Assembly: GCA_963719885.1 (NCBI GenBank)
Contig: CAVRDP010000020.1
Coordinates: forward strand, 62,001-126,000
DNA length: 64,000 nt
Origin: JANXQG01 sp963719885
GTDB taxonomy: Bacteria; Planctomycetota; Planctomycetia; Pirellulales; Thermoguttaceae
Direction of reading: 5' to 3'
Under the pieces are notes generated by a model. The model saw only the letters and a program-made list of their open reading frames with translations, was not told the origin of the DNA and made no database searches. A program made the translations under genes and the position numbers. Below are positions 17,727-26,823 of this stretch, piece after piece. Every line of letters starts with the position of its first letter. Positions within the stretch are counted from its first letter, which is position 1.

Positions 17727-18745
17727 TGAGTACCGCGTCTAGCAATTCGACGAAGACGATCCCAGCCGACGAGTGGGTCGATCTCATTCTCAGCCCGACC
17801 GATGCCACCGACACATGGACGGCGATCTTCGCCAGGCTGCGGGATCTCGCCCTGTCAAACATTAGCCCTGCGGCCCTGCATCGAGAGACGATCGTTCCAG
17901 ATCGGCTCTTGGCCGAGAGTGCCTGGAATCTCTGGCAGGATTTTCCTTGTTGTGCCCCCAAGGTCGTGGATGAGCTAAAACAATTCTGGGTGGCTCAGGT
18001 AGGTGTCGGTACGGCTGTCCTGATCCTGGATGGCCTTTCGCTTCGCGAACTTCCGCTGATCGTCCAGGCCGGACAGGCTCGTGGCCTTGTACCGGTACGG
18101 GTCGAAGCCCGCGGTTCCGAGGTTCCTTCAGAAACCGACCGCTTCGCTGAAGCCTTGGGTTTGCCCGGCCGCTCCAAGCTCTATAACAACAAGGCCCCAG
18201 GCACTTTTATCTTCACCGGCCCAGACGTGTATTCGGATGTGCTGGACGGTCCCTTCGCTGATTGTCAGGGTTCCATCCCTACCACGCCGCGACTGTTCGT
18301 CTGGCACAAGTGGCCTGATGAGCCGTTGATCCATCTCCATGAAGACAAGAAGGATGGCCCACAAATTGTAGCAGCCCATACCAAGGCGGACCTGTCATCG
18401 GACGGATTTTGGGCTTTGGTCGATCGCATGCGTCAGAATCGGCGGTTGATCATCACCGGCGATCACGGCTACGCCACGAGCAACGATTTTTCCAGCGAGG
18501 TCAAGGACGAAGATTCGGTCAAACTACTGCGAACCGTGTTCGGGGCGAAGCGTTGTGCCCAAGAGAATCCCCAGTCGCCCTGGCCCTCGCAGCACCTGCC
18601 GCCGCTGGTCATCCGGCACAATGGCTGGCTGGTCGTGACGGGGCAACGAAAATGGGTTGTCCAAGGCGGTTCTCCGCACTTGTGCCATCGTGGTCTATCG
18701 CTCCTGGAAGCGGTGGTCCCGGTAATCGAGTACCAAGCAAAGTAA
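17726..18745 (+). CDS. pglZ: PglZ-domain protein (short), 339 aa
   Basis: Alkaline-phosphatase-superfamily PglZ fold: LILDGLSLRE with Asp102, TGDHGY with Asp246 and His247, and the typical C-terminal HRGLSLLEAVVPVIEY. These residues normally bind the metal ions. PglZ is the signature protein of BREX and Pgl defence loci, where it forms complexes with the ATPase and methyltransferase. At 339 residues it is much shorter than common PglZ proteins, keeping mostly the catalytic domain. ATG at 17726 overlaps the DUF499 stop, so translation is coupled. Confidence 0.85.
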   Translation: MSTASSNSTKTIPADEWVDLILSPTDATDTWTAIFARLRDLALSNISPAALHRETIVPDRLLAESAWNLWQDFPCCAPKVVDELKQFWVAQVGVGTAVLILDGLSLRELPLIVQAGQARGLVPVRVEARGSEVPSETDRFAEALGLPGRSKLYNNKAPGTFIFTGPDVYSDVLDGPFADCQGSIPTTPRLFVWHKWPDEPLIHLHEDKKDGPQIVAAHTKADLSSDGFWALVDRMRQNRRLIITGDHGYATSNDFSSEVKDEDSVKLLRTVFGAKRCAQENPQSPWPSQHLPPLVIRHNGWLVVTGQRKWVVQGGSPHLCHRGLSLLEAVVPVIEYQAK

Positions 18746-18777
18746 GGCAGCACCCCAGGCGATAGGCAACTGCGGAC

Positions 18778-21700
18778 ATGGCAAAGAAACAAGCCGATCC
18801 CGATCAGATGGCTCTCCCCGGCGTCGAGACCGACCCACAGGGCAAGCTCGATTTTGCGACGCCGGGCGGGAAGGCATCAAGGTCTACGAAGACGAATGGC
18901 AAGACCATTGGCAACGAGCACTTGCCGCCGAACTTGGCCAAACCGATCAAGGTCCGCGTGCCAGACTTCTCCAACCCGAAGCGACCCAAGACATGCTTGG
19001 AGGTCGATTTTCCGTTGATCCCCATCAACGCTCTGTCGGCCTTAGAGGGGAACGCCGGTAAGCCGATCTACCAGATGAGCAAGTGGTGGGCTCGGCGGCG
19101 TAGCTGCGTGTTCCGGGCAATGCTCATCGCCGCCGCCACCGAGGCCCCACTTCGCACGAATCCCGATGGATCGCCCGTGCTCGATGCCGATGGGCAGCCA
19201 ATCCCTGATGACACCGAGACCGCCAAGACCGTTTGGGATCTCTACTACGCGAACCACCAGGCGGCTGGGAACTTCAAGCACCTCAAAGTGCTCGACTGCT
19301 TCATGGGCGGGGGCACGACGCTCGTGGAGGGCTCACGGCTCGGCTTCCAAGTGTCTGGCATCGATCTCAATCCGGTGGCTTGGTTCGTGGTTAAGAATGA
19401 ACTGGCCTGCACCGATCCGGCCGAAGTGCGGAAGTTCTTCGACGAGATCGAAGCGGAAGTCAAGCCCGTCATCCAGCCATTCTATGTGACCGACTGCCCA
19501 CGAGGGCACAAGGGAAAGTGGTTCGAGGTGGCGGGTACGAAGAATCCGGTTGACGACCGGCTAATGCCCCCTGACTTCGATCCGCTGGCCCTGCCGCCGG
19601 AAGAGCGGAAAAAGTATCGGTACGAAGGCCCGGAGATCATTTACACCTTCTGGGCCAAGCACGGTCCATGCACGAAGCCCGGCTGTGGTCATCGGACCCC
19701 CATCTTCCGCTCCCCCGTGATCGCCGAGAAGGAACTCGGAGTCAAGTACATTGAGTTGACCTGCAAGCAGTGCAAGATGGTGTTCCATGCCGAGCTAGGC
19801 GATGCCTGTATGGCACCGGCGGCCGAGCACGTCGTTCTGCCCAACGAGTCGCCGTTCACGGCTCTTTCGCAGCCATTTGCCCAACGGCTCTTGGAATACA
19901 GTCAGGGTAACAAAGGCGACAAGCAACTCCGGGTGGCCGAGTTGTCGGAGATGGTCGAAAAGGAGTCCGGTCTTCACTGTCCCAAGTGCGGGGCTTTCGC
20001 CGGGCAATTTGTGCGAGACGTTCTCGCATCCCACCGTCAGGCGGTTCGAGTCTCGGACATTGACAAAAAGCATCTCAAGATCGAACCACCCCGCAACAGC
20101 ACGAAATCAGTCTATAGCTACCTGCTCATCCACCCTGATTGGCTCAAGGGATCGCCAGGGATAATTGACGGTCATCCGTTGGGCGGATACCCCGATGCTC
20201 CCGTAGACGTTACCGCCACTTGGTATCAAGAGCGGCTGAAGGGACTTCGATTGGTCGAGGTTCGGGGCCGTATCAAACTTTCGGAAGACACGTCAGCTCT
20301 TGACGTAAGCGACCCTAGTCCGCCTACGGAGGCGGATTTCAAGCTGGCCAGCGATGCCGAAGGTGCTGAAGAAGCCGTGGATGAAGGGCAGGACCGGAAA
20401 GAGCACGGTCTCCCAAGGTTTATTAAATTGGCCGATGGTCGGTGCATGGACACCCGCCGCGGGACAATTCCCAAACAGTCCCACTTCGCATGCGGGGCTT
20501 GCGGTATGTCACAGGATTTACGCGAGTCTGTAAGTGCGACTGGGAATGGTCTATCGGTGGCTTCCCATGCTGTCCAAGGTTACTGCCCTTACTGCGACTT
20601 AGACGCACGAATCTACGGTGGTCGGTTCTTCTCGGTGGTGAATCAAGACGAGTGCATTAGGCTCGTTCGCACGGAACGCGAGTGGCAGGCACGGCGGAAC
20701 CGCGACCTTAAAGATTTCTGGCCGAGTGACGAAATCCCGGACACTTATATGACTCACCATGCAAACTTTCCATTGCCCAGCATGGGCTATACGCATTGGT
20801 GGAAAATGTTCAGTGTGCGTCAACTATTAGTGCATTCCCAAATCCTAAGAACAATCTGCCAACGGCGACAGGATGTAACCCCCGGCATTTTTGATGCAGC
20901 TATCGCAGCGGCTCAGCAGTACCTCCAAAATCAATCGACCTTTTGTCATTACGAGGTGGGGTGGGATAAGTTGGCCGTCACTTTTGCCAACGCCAATTAT
21001 CGCATTCGCTTGTCGCACCTGGAAAATAACTTCGCCGCACCGGTTGGCCGCGGTAACTGGACTTCTTCTTCTACTGGAATCATTGAAGGACTGGCCTGGG
21101 CAAGATCACCGGAGGACACGTATCTCGATCAGGACGGTCGCAGCATAAAGCTCCCTTTGGGTGATCCCGTTCTTCCGGGAGCCGATCTTCGGTGCGGTTC
21201 GTCTTCAGACCTTCCATATCATAAAGATGCGACGTTCGATCTCGTAATCACCGATCCGCCGTTTGGTGACAATGTCTTCTACTCGGATCTGGCAAATTTC
21301 TTCTATGTGTGGCTCCGCATTCCATTCCGTGACACGCTGCCAGACTACTTTAGCTCCGCGAGGACGCCAAGTTCCCAAGAGGCTTTGGCTCCCCGGCTCT
21401 TGCCAGAATCGGAGGCAACCGAGTATTACAGGGTCCGGCTTGCCGCCTGCTGGTCCGAAGCCCATCGGGTGATGAAGGATGGCGGCCTTCTGGCCTTCAC
21501 ATTTCACCACAGCGAGGATGCCCAATGGGCCGTAGTGTTGTCCAGTCTTTTCGAGAGCGGCTTTATCCTCGAACAGACGTTCCCGATCGCTAGTGATGAG
21601 ATGAAGGGAGTAGGCGGTCAGTATGGGGCCAAGGGAACCGAGTACGACATCATCCATGTCTGCCGAAAACGTGTTGAGGACCCGAAGCCGGTAAGCTGGC

Positions 21701-22437
21701 CAAAGATGCGGCAATGGGTGAAGGCCGAATTGAAACGTCTCCGTCTGCTTTTGGACTCGTACCGTGCCCGCGAGTTGTCGGACGCCGACATCCGTGTGAT
21801 CCTTCGCGGCAAAGCCCTGGAGTTCTACAGCCGCCACTACGGACAGGTCTTCACCGCCGAAAACGAGGCCATGTCGATCCGTGACGCCCTACTTGGAATC
21901 AATCAGCTTCTCGACGAGGATGCGGGCCAACCGGGTGATCGTCCGCCCAGCCTGGTTCAACCACTGGCCTATCAATTTCTGCGGCTCTTCGGCAGCCACA
22001 ATTCGCTTACGCGAAACGAGGTAAGCAAGAGTCTCCGCGGTACTACGATCGTCCAGCGGGAGTTGGAACAACGGGGTTGGGTCGAGGAGCAAGACAAGTT
22101 CGTGCGTCGCGTTCCGATCCGCGACCGTTTCGAGATGGCCCGAAAGCGACCTCGCAAGGAAATGAAGAACGAGTTAGATCAGGCCCACTTCCTCATCGGG
22201 GCCGCCATGCCAGGCAGCGGCGTCAACGTGGAAGAAGAACTTACCCGCGACACCTGGATGGTCCGTCGCAGCGTGGAGGCCGTGCTCGACTGGTATGCCA
22301 AGACGGCCGTCGAACCCGAGATCCAGAAAGCCGCGAAGCTGGCCGGTGACATTCTCCGCCGGACCCGAGAGCAGAACCGCGAGAAGATCAAGGAAGAGCA
22401 AGGCGTGCTGTTCGACGATTTGTACGAAGAGGACTGA
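18778..22437 (+). CDS. DUF1156 Zn-ribbon adenine-specific DNA methyltransferase (PglXI-like), 1219 aa
   Basis: N-terminal DUF1156 signature FPLIPINALSALEGNAGKPI and YQMSKWWARRRSCVFRAMLI. SAM-binding motif I is DCFMGGGTTLVEG from Asp173; catalytic motif is DPPFGDN from Asp826, of the DPPY/F amino-methyltransferase class. In between are several zinc-ribbon pairs (CTKPGCGH, CKQCKMVF, CPKCGAF, CGACGMS, CPYCDLD). Such proteins (COG1743-like) modify host DNA for self-recognition in BREX type 3 and related anti-phage loci. About 30 bases after pglZ. The C-terminus is helical and charged. Target sequence unknown. Confidence 0.88.
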   Translation: MAKKQADPDQMALPGVETDPQGKLDFATPGGKASRSTKTNGKTIGNEHLPPNLAKPIKVRVPDFSNPKRPKTCLEVDFPLIPINALSALEGNAGKPIYQMSKWWARRRSCVFRAMLIAAATEAPLRTNPDGSPVLDADGQPIPDDTETAKTVWDLYYANHQAAGNFKHLKVLDCFMGGGTTLVEGSRLGFQVSGIDLNPVAWFVVKNELACTDPAEVRKFFDEIEAEVKPVIQPFYVTDCPRGHKGKWFEVAGTKNPVDDRLMPPDFDPLALPPEERKKYRYEGPEIIYTFWAKHGPCTKPGCGHRTPIFRSPVIAEKELGVKYIELTCKQCKMVFHAELGDACMAPAAEHVVLPNESPFTALSQPFAQRLLEYSQGNKGDKQLRVAELSEMVEKESGLHCPKCGAFAGQFVRDVLASHRQAVRVSDIDKKHLKIEPPRNSTKSVYSYLLIHPDWLKGSPGIIDGHPLGGYPDAPVDVTATWYQERLKGLRLVEVRGRIKLSEDTSALDVSDPSPPTEADFKLASDAEGAEEAVDEGQDRKEHGLPRFIKLADGRCMDTRRGTIPKQSHFACGACGMSQDLRESVSATGNGLSVASHAVQGYCPYCDLDARIYGGRFFSVVNQDECIRLVRTEREWQARRNRDLKDFWPSDEIPDTYMTHHANFPLPSMGYTHWWKMFSVRQLLVHSQILRTICQRRQDVTPGIFDAAIAAAQQYLQNQSTFCHYEVGWDKLAVTFANANYRIRLSHLENNFAAPVGRGNWTSSSTGIIEGLAWARSPEDTYLDQDGRSIKLPLGDPVLPGADLRCGSSSDLPYHKDATFDLVITDPPFGDNVFYSDLANFFYVWLRIPFRDTLPDYFSSARTPSSQEALAPRLLPESEATEYYRVRLAACWSEAHRVMKDGGLLAFTFHHSEDAQWAVVLSSLFESGFILEQTFPIASDEMKGVGGQYGAKGTEYDIIHVCRKRVEDPKPVSWPKMRQWVKAELKRLRLLLDSYRARELSDADIRVILRGKALEFYSRHYGQVFTAENEAMSIRDALLGINQLLDEDAGQPGDRPPSLVQPLAYQFLRLFGSHNSLTRNEVSKSLRGTTIVQRELEQRGWVEEQDKFVRRVPIRDRFEMARKRPRKEMKNELDQAHFLIGAAMPGSGVNVEEELTRDTWMVRRSVEAVLDWYAKTAVEPEIQKAAKLAGDILRRTREQNREKIKEEQGVLFDDLYEED

Positions 22438-22440
22438 ACC

Positions 22441-22944
22441 ATGCAAGAGATGGACGGTAACAGGTGGAAGCGTAAGGGTTGTAGCATCGTCTGGTCGTCG
22501 GACCTGCTGGGACCGCTGATCACTGGGGGCGAGGCTGTGCCTTTGCGAGTTTTGCTGGGCTGGCAGACGACTGAGTTGCCTGAGAAGCCGCCTGGCGATC
22601 GTAACCCGATCCTTGTGGGCGGTCTGCAAACGGTACTTACTGTCCTGCCGAACCCCGAGGCTCGTTTCCAATGGCTTCGGCAGAACATTCAGCCCCTGGC
22701 CAAAGATATAGGCAACCATTGGGCCGCCGTGGGTTTGGTGTTTGCAATGGATGGGCCAGGGAAGCTGTTTACGCACAACGAGGCGGATGACTTGGTCTAC
22801 TTTGGCCGTGGGTCAGATCGAACTGAGAAGGTCGCCATTACGCTCGCAATGTGGGCCGGGGCGGCAACCGGCGAAGGCACGTACCAGATCGTCGTGCCGG
22901 GAACGAAAGAGGTTGGGGGCTACCATGTCATTAAAGTTTCGTGA
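22441..22944 (+). CDS. DUF3780-like anti-phage-associated protein, 167 aa
   Basis: Small soluble protein starting three bases after the methyltransferase stop. The C-terminal half (WAAVGLVFAMDGPGKLFTHN, then EADDLVYFGRG) and the position between DUF1156 and helicase genes fit DUF3780, a family of unknown activity known mainly from DUF499/DUF1156 defence loci. The assignment depends strongly on context. No catalytic motif is evident; it may be a specificity or scaffold subunit. Confidence 0.6.
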   Translation: MQEMDGNRWKRKGCSIVWSSDLLGPLITGGEAVPLRVLLGWQTTELPEKPPGDRNPILVGGLQTVLTVLPNPEARFQWLRQNIQPLAKDIGNHWAAVGLVFAMDGPGKLFTHNEADDLVYFGRGSDRTEKVAITLAMWAGAATGEGTYQIVVPGTKEVGGYHVIKVS

Positions 22945-22968
22945 ACGAGAGCAGGAGCTAGATTGTCA

Positions 22969-25734
22969 ATGAAGTCTCCTGAATGGGCTTCGGGGCAGCG
23001 GGTCGCACATCCCGAGATGGGCGAAGGTGTGTTCCTTGCCTCGGATTCCGCCGGCTACGCACGCGTGTTCTTCCAGCAGCATGGGGAACGCCGGGTTCCG
23101 CTGACCGCCCTCAGCCACGCCCTATCCTGGGATGAACAGATCGTCGGCCGCGTGCGTCCGGCAACTCGCGAAGCAGCCCTCTGGCTCTGGCTGGCCTTGG
23201 AAGCCGAGCAACTGCCGCTCATGGCGAGTGCCGCCACCCTCACCGCAGCCAAGGTCGATCTTCTGCCGCACCAGATCGTGCTGACGTACCGCATTGCCAA
23301 TGCCTCGCCACGGCGGTTCCTAGTTGCTGATAGCGTGGGTTTGGGCAAGACGATCGAGACGGCGTTGATTCTCCGCGAACTGGATTCCCGCGGCGAACTG
23401 GCCCGTGTCCTGATAGTTGTGCCGGCTGGCCTAGTCAACAACTGGCAGCGAGAATTGAATGAGACGTTCCACCTCGATTTCGAGGTCTTCGGCAGCGAAG
23501 GCGATGTGACCGACCGCAAGAGCAACGCCTTCGCCAAGCACAACCGCATGATTGCCAGCATCGACACGCTGAAGCGGCCGACACGGGTGAAGAGATTACT
23601 GGAGGCCGATCGTTGGGACCTGATTGTCTTCGATGAGGCCCATCACCTGACTGCCACGCAGACCGGAAATAAGGTCGAGAAGACGCAGAACTTCAAATTA
23701 GGCGAGGCCCTCCGCCAGCACAGCCGTGACCTATTACTGCTGTCGGCGACGCCGCACCAGGGCGATCACTTCCGATTCTGGATGCTGATCCGTTTGTTGC
23801 ATCCTGAGCTTTTTGGCGAAGTGCAGGACATGATCGACAATCGGCATCGGCTCAACGCCGTGGTTTTCCGCCGGACCCAGGCCGATGCTTGCGATGCCAA
23901 TGGCGAACCGCTTTTCTCGCGGCGGCAAGTCCACACCCAGGCGTTTCATCTGGCCGATGCCGAGAAGCGGTTCTACGACGCTCTGATGGAGTATCTTCAG
24001 GATGGGTATAACCTGGCCGAGATCGCCGGCCAGAAGGGACGAGCCCTGGGATTCGTGATGACGATCTTCCAGAAGATCGCTGCGTCGAGCTTCGCGGCTG
24101 TCGAGGCTACGCTTCGGCGACGGCTGCTCAGCCTCACGATTCACGAGGCGATCGACTGTGACCGGCGACTAGACCCGGATGGCCGCGATCGAGCTTTGGC
24201 TGAGGCCCGGCAGTTGATCCAGGAGATGTTCGGCTTGTCGAACGACCCGATTGGGCGTGCCGAGGCCGATCGGATCTTGGCAGACGCCAAGGTCAAGCTA
24301 CTTCGCAAGCTCGGCGAGAAGGTGGCGGCTGCCGAACGGGGCGATTCGGAAGCCGCAGCAGCAGGGGATGAAGAATCGGCTGCGACGCTCGTATCAGTCG
24401 CCCTGCCGGCCGAACGCCGTCGTATCATGGATTTGCTGCAACTAATCCCTGGGGCCGAAGAGAGCAAGACGTTAGAACTGCTTCGGGCTCTAAGCGACCT
24501 GTGGGCCGTCCACCCGGATGAGAAGATCGTGGTATTCACCACATACCTTGGCAGTGTCGATTCGCTAAAGGCAGCCATCGACCGCCAGTTCGCCAGTGCT
24601 GGCGTCGAGGTGCTCAAGGGTGGCGATCACGGTGCCAAAGTGGCCGCCGAGCGACGGTTCAAGCGGCCTGACGGCCCCCGCGTGCTGATCTGCACCGCTG
24701 CGGGCCGCGAAGGCATCAACCTGCAATTCGCCCGAGTGCTATTCAACCACGACTTGCCGTGGAATCCGATGGATTTGGAACAGCGGATTGGGCGTATCCA
24801 TCGCTACGGTCAGCAGCACACGGCTCAGGTCTACAACCTGGTATCCGCTGATACGATCGAGGGTCGCATCTTCCTCATGTTGGAGGAGAAGCTGTTGGAG
24901 ATCGGAAGGGCCTTGGGCAAAGTCGATGAATACGGCCAGGTGACCGAGGACCTACGCGGACAGATCCTTGGACAACTCTCGGAACGGCTTTCCTACGACA
25001 AGCTCTATCAAGAAGGTCTGAGAGACCCCACGCTTCGGCGGACAAAGCAGGAGTTAGAAGTCGCCCTGGAAAACGCCAAGACGGCCCGCAAGGTCGTTTT
25101 CGAGTTGTTCCAGGACCTCGACGGCTTCCGGTTAGACGACTATAAGAAGTTCGATGACGGCGGCAAGGGCATGGAACGATTGCTGCGGTACGTCAAAGCC
25201 GGCGTACAGCAGGCCGGCGGGGCGATACAGCCACACACGGAACAAGTCTACGAAATCACGCTTGGGGATACCGTTTATCAGGTCTCGACCAACCGTGATC
25301 TAGCCAAGGAGGACGAGAATCTTTCGCTACTCGGTCTGGAGCATCCGCTGGTTCGGCGGCTGATGAGTGGCCATCGTGAATTGGCACCAGCGGATCGCGG
25401 TTTTGTCGGTCGTCTGCCGTCATCCAATGGCATCCACGGTGCCTTAACCGTTTGGCGGGTCGAAATCCAGGGCGGCAAGGGGCAGGTACAGCAGCGAATC
25501 GTCACGATCGGACTGAACACCACCGGCGAACGCGTGCGTGCCCTGGAGCGTTTGGAGGATACCCTACTCCATCTGGAACCAGCGAGCGATCCGCTGCACG
25601 ATCCGGCTCGTCGGGTCGAGTTGGTTCGGAATGTCGTTCCCGAGATGATTCGCCGCGACCTGGCCCATGCCGGTATCTTGACGGATGACGCTTCGTTTTC
25701 GGCGAAATTGTTGGCGTGGGTGGAGATTGTGTGA
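22969..25734 (+). CDS. SNF2-family helicase (BrxHII/DrmD-like), 921 aa
   Basis: All core SF2 motifs are present: SVGLGKTIE (Lys127), DEAHH (Asp222), LLSATPHQGD (Ser259 onward), and QRIGRIHRYGQQ in the second RecA domain. The first ~60 residues (GQRVAHPEMGEGVFLASDS) resemble a small SH3-like barrel that contacts DNA in SNF2-like defence helicases. The C-terminal ~250 residues are a family-specific extension. Start is ATG 22969; a TTG at 22963 is closer to the AGGAG at 22953-22957 and is also possible. Expected role is ATP-driven movement along invading DNA together with the methyltransferase and ATPase. Confidence 0.88.
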   Translation: MKSPEWASGQRVAHPEMGEGVFLASDSAGYARVFFQQHGERRVPLTALSHALSWDEQIVGRVRPATREAALWLWLALEAEQLPLMASAATLTAAKVDLLPHQIVLTYRIANASPRRFLVADSVGLGKTIETALILRELDSRGELARVLIVVPAGLVNNWQRELNETFHLDFEVFGSEGDVTDRKSNAFAKHNRMIASIDTLKRPTRVKRLLEADRWDLIVFDEAHHLTATQTGNKVEKTQNFKLGEALRQHSRDLLLLSATPHQGDHFRFWMLIRLLHPELFGEVQDMIDNRHRLNAVVFRRTQADACDANGEPLFSRRQVHTQAFHLADAEKRFYDALMEYLQDGYNLAEIAGQKGRALGFVMTIFQKIAASSFAAVEATLRRRLLSLTIHEAIDCDRRLDPDGRDRALAEARQLIQEMFGLSNDPIGRAEADRILADAKVKLLRKLGEKVAAAERGDSEAAAAGDEESAATLVSVALPAERRRIMDLLQLIPGAEESKTLELLRALSDLWAVHPDEKIVVFTTYLGSVDSLKAAIDRQFASAGVEVLKGGDHGAKVAAERRFKRPDGPRVLICTAAGREGINLQFARVLFNHDLPWNPMDLEQRIGRIHRYGQQHTAQVYNLVSADTIEGRIFLMLEEKLLEIGRALGKVDEYGQVTEDLRGQILGQLSERLSYDKLYQEGLRDPTLRRTKQELEVALENAKTARKVVFELFQDLDGFRLDDYKKFDDGGKGMERLLRYVKAGVQQAGGAIQPHTEQVYEITLGDTVYQVSTNRDLAKEDENLSLLGLEHPLVRRLMSGHRELAPADRGFVGRLPSSNGIHGALTVWRVEIQGGKGQVQQRIVTIGLNTTGERVRALERLEDTLLHLEPASDPLHDPARRVELVRNVVPEMIRRDLAHAGILTDDASFSAKLLAWVEIV

Positions 25735-25769
25735 GGTTACTGATTCTGGCAAGAGAAGCGTAGCAAAGC

Positions 25770-26822
25770 ATGCCGTACACAAGTATCTCGATCGAATCCA
25801 TCCTCCCGAACATCGCACAGACCCTAAATGGCACGGGATTCATCTTCGGAGCAGGAGCGTCGTTTGAAGCAGGGTATCCATTGATGCCATCGCTAACCAT
25901 CGATGTCATTAGATTGCTTACTCCTACCGAACGGTCCAGTCTTGAAGAGGTCCTCTTGGCCTCCGGAGAAAGCTATGACGAAACTACCGGGACGCCCAAC
26001 ATAGAGATCATAGCCGACTTAGTCATTGCCCATTCTACAAATTCTGGATCGCCGAAATACAGCACTCTTGAAGCTCGCCTCCGTGAACTCGTTCTTGAGT
26101 GTATCCTCGCCGTCCGAACTCCCACGCTGGAATATCATTGCCGGTTCCTCGATGCATTAAAGAAGCGAGCGTTTGGACTTCCTTGTACCGTGTGGATCTT
26201 CACGACAAACTACGATCTGCTCTTTGAGGTTGCTGCTGCTCGAAGCGGAGTGTTGCTTGAAAATGGGTTCCACGGTGCGACCGAACGGTTCTTTCACCCG
26301 CAGCAATTCCGAAGCGTGGGAGGCGAGGTATCCAGTAATCGCTTTACGCCACACAACCAGCTAGTCATCAAGCTCATCAAGCTTCATGGGTCAATTTCAT
26401 GGACCGAAGAATCTTCTGAATTCTATGAGAGACACCCCATGGCCCTTTCTCCTGCGTCCCGCCGCGTGATGATTCTTCCACGACGGCAAAAAGTTATCGA
26501 CACCCTTGGGCCGCCGTATGATTCGCTTTTCGCGTTGGCCAGCAAAGTCCTTGGTGGAGAGTGCAAGTATCTCGTCAGTTGCGGTTTTAGTTTTGGAGAT
26601 GATCACATTAACCAACAATTACTGCAACCAGTGCTTCAATCCAACAAGTGCCGGCTATTCGTACTGGCAAAAGAAGAACCAATGGGCATAGCCTCGTTCA
26701 ACTGCCTGCCCACGTTCAGTGCAAGCTTTGACACCCATTCTTATAGACGCGGTAAGAAGGAATCGTACACAACGGATCTCTGGCAGTTCTCAAAGTTCGT
26801 AAGTCTGTTTGAAGGACCGTAG
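25770..26822 (+). CDS. SIR2-domain defence protein (NADase-like), 350 aa
   Basis: NAD-binding SIR2 motifs are intact: GAGAS at residues 27-31 (FIFGAGASFEAGYP), TTNYD from residue 145, catalytic-type LHGS with His206, and CGFSFGDDHIN near the C-terminus. With the HerA gene starting one base after its stop it forms a SIR2-HerA pair (described as SIR2-HerA or Nezha), in which phage infection triggers NAD+ hydrolysis. Relative to the upstream five genes its DNA is visibly richer in A+T at wobble positions, suggesting a separate origin. No membrane segment. Confidence 0.88.
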   Translation: MPYTSISIESILPNIAQTLNGTGFIFGAGASFEAGYPLMPSLTIDVIRLLTPTERSSLEEVLLASGESYDETTGTPNIEIIADLVIAHSTNSGSPKYSTLEARLRELVLECILAVRTPTLEYHCRFLDALKKRAFGLPCTVWIFTTNYDLLFEVAAARSGVLLENGFHGATERFFHPQQFRSVGGEVSSNRFTPHNQLVIKLIKLHGSISWTEESSEFYERHPMALSPASRRVMILPRRQKVIDTLGPPYDSLFALASKVLGGECKYLVSCGFSFGDDHINQQLLQPVLQSNKCRLFVLAKEEPMGIASFNCLPTFSASFDTHSYRRGKKESYTTDLWQFSKFVSLFEGP

Positions 26823-26823
26823 C

